DNA of 64,000 bases from Sipunculus nudus (taxonomy: Eukaryota; Annelida; Sipuncula; Golfingiida; Sipunculidae). A program made the position numbers and the translations under genes. The notes under the pieces are model-generated. The model searched no databases. It saw only the letters and a list, made by a program, of their open reading frames with translations, and was not told the origin of the DNA. Location: the NCBI GenBank assembly GCA_026874595.1, contig CM049314.1, positions 76,088,300 through 76,152,299 of the forward strand. The letters run 5' to 3'. Positions 58,528 to 64,000 of this stretch are shown piece after piece (position 1 is the stretch's first letter; each line of letters starts with the position of its first letter).

Positions 58528-58611
58528 CAGAACCTGTTTAATACGACCACCTGATTATTAAGACCACATTTTCCCAGTCCCATGGGTGGTCGCATTAGAT
58601 AGGTTCGACTG
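58528..58611. mobile_element. 84 bp pogo/Tigger-like MITE
   Basis: Left CAGAACCTGTTTAATACGAC and the inverse of the right end CAGTCGAACCTATCTAATGC are imperfect inverted repeats, each followed by a CACC word. CAGTCGAACCTGTCTAATAC-type ends are common in pogo-like elements; the TA target duplication is not preserved. Confidence 0.5.
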
Positions 58612-58859
58612 TATTTAAGTATCGCATATGGAAAAACGTGTTTGTCACTTGGTTATAAAAATGCATAAAGGTTTAAATATCACAATTTTCTACATTTATA
58701 TAAAGGTTTCTTTAAGCCTTAAAAAAACATGGGTGTTTAGAAATGTCAATTTTTGGATGTGTATTTTTGTGAATTTATCTTGTGACTGCATTGATGATGA
58801 GACATGCTGTTAAAAAAACATAGAAAAAAATGCCAATAGATCTAGTATACTTCCATCTC

Positions 58860-59056
58860 GTACTCAAGACTGTTGGCACCACCTGCAAAAGTTTTAACGT
58901 GGCGTCCATCCGTACGACTGCTTTCGATGAAAATTGCTCATATCTCAGGGGTGGTTCAATGTATTGGTCTGAAATTTGGCATGTTCATCCACCTCGAAGA
59001 ATTTTCTCATAGACCAGACACATACACGTAGTCGCTTATCAACTGCCCGTATTCTA
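58860..59056 (-). repeat. F2 5'-end remnant
   Basis: The inverse reads AGAATACGGGCAGTTGATAA, then GCGACTACGTGTATG, the F2 5' end, followed by core-like text with TGAGATATGAGC and GGTGGTGCCA. The rest of the element is missing. Confidence 0.5.
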
Positions 59057-59070
59057 TTTTTTTATAACAT

Positions 59071-59465
59071 TAGCCCAATTTACACTAGAAAAATGTGGCG
59101 CGCTAGACCGGTTCAGAAAAATGTGCATTGAGCAGGCTACATTTAAATTTTCGTTCACACTGTGCCGGACCAAGTGACCATGTAAAGCGCGTTACCCTGT
59201 CAAGTTAGGCTGCATTGCACTTATCCCAGCCTAGAATCTGCATTGCGTTTACGCGCTCCACTTATGTTAACACACATTCGAAGCATAAATGTAGGCCGCG
59301 CCAGACTGAGTCTAGCGCGCGCTAGAATCTGGAACCGACTCAAACCGGTGGTTAAAATATAGCGCGCTCCAGACCAAAAATCCTCGAAATCTGACGCGTT
59401 TGGGGGTCTTGGCGCGCGCTAAACGATGTAGAGCGCTCCAGAAAAAACGTGTGTAAATGGGGCTA
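59071..59465. mobile_element. ~395 bp MITE rich in GCGCGC, imperfect TIRs
   Basis: The left end TAGCCCAATTTACACTAG and the inverse of the right end TAGCCCCATTTACACACG match at most positions. The flanks allow a TA or ATT target duplication. The interior has AGCGCGC / GCGCGCT words at 59098, 59312, 59360 and 59410. No coding capacity. Confidence 0.6.
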
Positions 59466-62400
59466 TTACCGCACGTTATGGCTGAAAAATGGTGCCACTT
59501 TACACATAGAATTGAAGTGTAGTTTGATTAAAAAAATAGAACTAATCGTGTGTTTTTACTACTGGAGATCCTTAGAGCCAGCTGTTCACCTACCTTGATT
59601 ACAGAATGTATGTGATTTCTGGCTTACCAAAGGTACATATTATTGAACACCAGGTTATTCCTGTTGAGAGTTCTTAAATACCTCTGTGACAGATGTATGA
59701 TTTTGTATCTAAAAGCTGTTAGTAAACAAAGAAATACTAACAAATCGAAATACCATGTAAGGTGGATGATTGCATATTTGCAGAATTTGAAAGGTGATTA
59801 ATTGCAAAACTTTGATTCGTTTGACTTTCCGCCAGATATCCGTGTTGAATGTGTCTAGGTTATTTTGGCGGGCCTCATATACGTTATAACCACGTGAATA
59901 TAAACAAAATAAAAATTAAAAACGAGTAATTTACTGAATTTTTACGAACAAAAAAATACCTGGAAATCTGGAAGAGTCTACTTACCGAAACCATAGGTGA
60001 TCTTGAAGAGTTTACTTACCGAAACCATTGGTGCTGAATGGGAGAATGCGCTTTTTCTGTGACACCAATGTTCCCCCGGAACCCATGTTCACCAGCAGGG
60101 AACATATTAATATTTATATCATAATAGCAATATTAATAGAGAATCCCCGTTTTTTAAATCGTCAAGTGAGCACATGTTTTTTTTTTCTGGAAGAAGGAAA
60201 TGTTATGATGTCCCCTGATAAATAATTAATAGAATTTCACTTTCTAAGTTTTTTAGGAATAGCTTTATACCTTCAAAATGCCAAAACTTTTGTTATTTTT
60301 ATGATTAAAACCGATAAAAGTTTTTTAATGGCAAATTAATTGTATAGATCTTTGGAACATAGGTATACAGGAAAACATAGGTACCGGAGAACATCTTGGG
60401 CTAATTAAGTGCTGTTAAGAATACCGTATATGCAGATTGTGTGGGGAACAAATTCTTTCAAAACCAACGGTACTCCATAAATTTGAATACAGATATATAT
60501 GAATTAGTACATTAAAGAAATTGATTTAATATACAATGTAAGTAACTATAAATGCAACAACAAGAGGGTTATTGACTATAATACCACACCACAGTGCAAC
60601 TAAACTATTTCAACAGATGTCTTTCCAAAGGTCAGTTACATGATTTATTTTTGCAACTGAACAGCTGGTTTGACAGTTAAAAGACCCTGTTCACACCGAG
60701 ACACACAAAGGTCCGGTACGGCTGCATCGGTAAAATCGTTTACCGCTAAAATGCAATGAATATGGTGCCGGTCATCTTAGCAGCAATATTAAATATGGAG
60801 GTACCCTCCCCCACCCATTCACCTCTCCGACTATAAACTAGGTCGATTTGAAGAGTCAGGTTTTCAGCATGATTGACATCATCATTTTATTTAATGGTGA
60901 ACTGTTTTGACCTCCCTACTGTTATACAGGTACTACTTTTTTATCGCATAAGTAAATGCTAGAATTGTGGTGTGAGTCTACATAAAGGCCTATACATATA
61001 CTCGTACTAGTAAACCCCATAAACCCATTCCCTACACTATAATTGGACTCGCTCATTAATGCGAATGCCCGTAGGATAAATCGCAGCCAGTGTGTCAGAG
61101 AGGGGGCATCATCACATATCTAGCTAGCGGGCCTAGGGTGTAGACCTTACTAGTACCTTATGGCTCGTAAGTCACTTATAGTCAGTAGCTAGGGTCTCCG
61201 CGTATTTAAGGAGTTGGAGGTACAGTCATATATTATATAGAAGCATCGGCGAAGTTGAGTAGCCCGCAACCCTCCACATCTTAAATAAAGCGTACACCCC
61301 ATGCATATAGACTGGCAGTATACTGTTTTGGCATATAACTGATAATTTTATCATTCTAAATTGGGACATGCTTTTTGGCCATTTGATGATGTTTCACTTA
61401 AATTCCTGTGTTGTTTTATATTATCTGTCGGGAAAAACCTAAACTATACATGTTCCTTATCATACTGAAAACAAAATGTGTGTCACGCTGTTCGTCAACT
61501 CCCATGCATGGTTTCATCACAGGTGAGCTCTAATAACCAAAGGGATCCTTAATTCCAGTGAACGGTGCTAGCCTACGGCCGCTGGGGATGAATTGGTATA
61601 TAAAATACTTAAAATTAAAAGCATTTGATTTTAATCCATATAACTCGATCATTTCAAATTTAATGGTCTGTTCCATGGGTTTAACTATATATATACCCCT
61701 CCACAAATTTCATCAACATTTAGTAATAGCTTTTTTAGCCAAGTTGTTTAACTAGACGTTAAACCAAATAATCAGAAGGGAAACTTACCAGTAATACTGG
61801 CATACTGCGCCACCTGGCGGAGGTATTTGTACTTATTAATTGTGAGCGGCAGCCACTAGACCAAGTTGTGACTGTAAATTACAATAGAGCCACAACTGGG
61901 TCTACGGCAGCCATCAGCTTCGTTAGAATTGAACAGGCCTAACAGCCATTAAATTAAAGCACGAGGTGGCTTATGTTTGTAAACAGGTTTGTTCATCAGC
62001 AGTATGTAATTGAAGTCATGTATTTTGATAAAATATTTACAGAATATATCTTCTCATAAGTCTATGGCAGGAATACCTTGTCTGGGAAAAAAAAACAAGG
62101 GAAATGTGGACAGAATTTCGGGGTCCATGGCCCGTACGATTTGGGTTTTACATGATGACATCCACGACAGCAGGCTCCACACAAACGTCAGCTATTGGGC
62201 TTATAGTCTGTGATATAGCAAACCCGCATATGTGTGGAGGTTGGCACGCGAGAACCAATGAACCGGAAGTTTGAGCGACAATAAGAGACGCAAGGATATA
62301 TCCAAAAATTTGATGCGCCGTAGTTTGTAATTTAGTCTTGGTTTCTAAATATTTCAATTATTCCTGAAGTGCGCTGATGGATTTTTTGGAAGACGGGGAA

Positions 62401-63202
62401 ATAGGTAAGATTCATGTATTGTTTAAGACTTCTCTTGTATGTAAGGCTGACCGTAAACTGATAAACATTTTGTCACTGAACTGAAAGTGAAACGAATATG
62501 TCACTTGTCAGTGTCACTGTCAAGTATGATCGCGAGGGTCTCCCGAAACAACCAAAACACCGGTGTTTTGGGTAATTTTTGACGAAACACCACGAAACAC
62601 CTACTTAACCTCAACAGCGAAGCTGAATATTCATTCCATTAGATAAATAATCATTTGGGGAATCTTTTCATGAAATATGGATGCGTAATTATCTATTTTA
62701 AAGTTGTACGCAAGTGTTTCGTGTTGATGTCAGTTCAGACGTTGAAGGAGGTCGCCAATTTGATAGCGTGGTTGCTGCCACCTGGTGGCACTAAGGGGAA
62801 TCATACTCAGCCAGGGTGTTTTCGGTGCAGTGACGAAACACTGCGGTGTACATACGTTTGAAGGAATAATCAAACATTTGACACAGAGAATATGAGAGCC
62901 AATAATAATAATTATATTCCCATGCAAATCATACTATCATACCTACTGTTCTAAATCATATTAATTATATTATTATATAAGGCCTATTTAATAAAAACTT
63001 TTCATTTCAATTTTGTATCAGGTGCATTACACCTCAAGCAATAAATAAAAATATACTATATAAATATAAAATATACTACAAATCAATAAATAAAAATATA
63101 CTGTATAAATATAAATATAAAATATACTACAAATTAAAATGTTGACACTCAAAAGATCATGCAATTATATTCCAACAGTAGCGATTATTATATTTTTAAT
63201 AG

Positions 63203-63204
<2 letters not shown>
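59466..63204. other. Long intergenic stretch with no supported gene
   Basis: Mixed AT-rich DNA with no frame I can support. Minor structures: an imperfect inverted repeat AGACCAAGTTGTGAC / GCCACAACTGGGTCT at about 61858-61903; a palindrome CAAAACACCGGTGTTTTG at about 62555-62572 followed by dispersed GAAACACC words to 62855; and a TCACACC-rich start at 60685. Confidence 0.35.

Positions 63205-63272
<68 letters not shown>
63205..63272. repeat. (TA)n microsatellite
   Basis: About 68 bases of alternating AT. An (ATT)n run follows at about 63339-63363. Confidence 0.95.
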
Positions 63273-63274
<2 letters not shown>

Positions 63275-63491
63275 CAATTTCAATATGAACATTTTAGTGT
63301 CATACCTTGGTAAAGATCATGTTAATAATATGATAATGATTATTATTATTATTATTATTATTAATTATATGCATTATGAATTTAATTATTACAAAATAAA
63401 CAGGCACGAAAATAAAATTTTGAAATGCAATGTAAAACTCATTTTAAGTGTATTTTACACCATATTTTGATTACCATCAGAACCTTCTCAC

Positions 63492-63686
63492 CTGAAAGAG
63501 GTCGAAAGTCGGGGAAAACCGACCCTTTGATCATCCACCACCTGACACTTGCTGCACTGCAGCCCTGCCTTTGTGACATAATTAATTAGTTGAGTAATGA
63601 GATTAGGAGTTGTTACGCAATACGCTGAACCGTTACCTTCTCGCAGGTGATCTATGATGTCCACTGTTGCTTGTTGTGTGCTCAGC
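63492..63686 (-). CDS. Probable internal coding exon of a host gene, unknown protein
   Basis: On the minus strand it is bounded by GATTAG (acceptor, above 63686) and TTTCAG/GTGAGA (donor at 63492/63491). The 195 bases read without a stop: LSTQQATVDIIDHLREGNGS, then AYCVTTPNLITQLINYVTKA, then GLQCSKCQVVDDQRVGFPRL and STSFR. The composition is balanced and it contains a CSKC motif. An in-frame ATG just upstream (near 63700) would also allow it to be a first exon. I do not recognise the family. The neighbouring exons would lie beyond 64000 and below 63200. Confidence 0.5.
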
Positions 63687-63841
63687 CTAATCTTTATCAT
63701 TATACAGTGTCACTTTATTTGCAAGACATAATTCGTTGAGCAGTACGCACATTAACAAAGACCCGATCCCAATGCTAAAAAAAAGCAGCAAAAATAAATC
63801 AAAGTTATATGCCATGGTAATGACGAAACTTCTGATTATAA

Positions 63842-63875
63842 GGAGAGAGAGAGAGAGAGAAAGCGAGAGAGAGAG
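63842..63875. repeat. (GA)n microsatellite
   Basis: GAGA run with two interruptions, followed by AT-rich sequence and a short (TA)n at 63931-63946. Confidence 0.9.
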
Positions 63876-64000
63876 CAATAGAAATAACAATAAAATCCAT
63901 AAGTTTAGACAATATACATTATAATTGATAGTATATATATATATATTTATATATTTCTAAATATATATGAATAACATGAATACAATATTTAGGAATATGA

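Overview
This 64 kb window looks like animal, most likely bivalve-mollusc, nuclear DNA. It is AT-rich, intron-bearing and nearly gene-poor, with many (TA)n tracts and frequent ACATGTAT words. It is dominated by repeats that resemble the bivalve pearl / Helentron-associated (HINE-like) elements: short subterminal inverted repeats, tandem core repeats, a (GTCY)n-type microsatellite and a 3' hairpin. There is no operon structure, rRNA, CRISPR array or convincing tRNA. Every assignment was made by eye; no alignment or database search was run.

Layout. 2-550: 3' end of a coding region with a coiled coil and a Cys-pair cluster. 771-7634: a pearl/HINE-like element (E1) interrupted at an internal T-run by an inverted copy of itself (E2, 2723-6154), giving an A-B-A'-B' arrangement; both copies carry an older insertion of a second family (F2). 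9800-10805: CCATGCAT-rich repeat, a ~180 bp tandem repeat and a third hairpin-ended family (F3). 11286-29752: a Russian-doll nest. An F2 element is split by a HINE-like element (E3, 12353-29643). E3 is itself split by a 9.6 kb DNA transposon (12572-22163), by another HINE-like element (E4, 23632-27856) and by a second F2 (28099-29278). The transposon has 41 bp perfect terminal inverted repeats, a GTTA target duplication, clustered GTCTTTACCGTTAT subterminal motifs, a broken DDE-type transposase gene and a 45/50 bp higher-order minisatellite.

29753-38340: more tandem-core repeats, a 302 bp mini-element (E5), a small MITE, and a tyrosine-recombinase pseudogene cut in two by a minus-strand element (E6, 35418-37781). 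40700-44402: exons of a candidate secreted or receptor-like gene (signal peptide, CUB-like segment, short tyrosine-containing tail) with several disablements. 45368-52290: a possible 6.9 kb element bounded by CTTACCCAGC inverted ends and arrays of the palindrome ACGTTGGGCCAACGT, enclosing three exon-like segments of unknown function. 52291-64000: sparse. It contains two MITEs, a solo LTR, a LINE reverse-transcriptase tail, a pogo-like MITE and two minus-strand exons that may belong to host genes (57744-58142 and 63492-63686).

The most unusual content is the transposon architecture: the readable order of nested insertions, self-insertion of an element into its own family, one set of end modules joined to different tandem cores, and a 12 bp palindrome (GGTGGCGCCACC) plus AGGTCA direct repeats shared across families.
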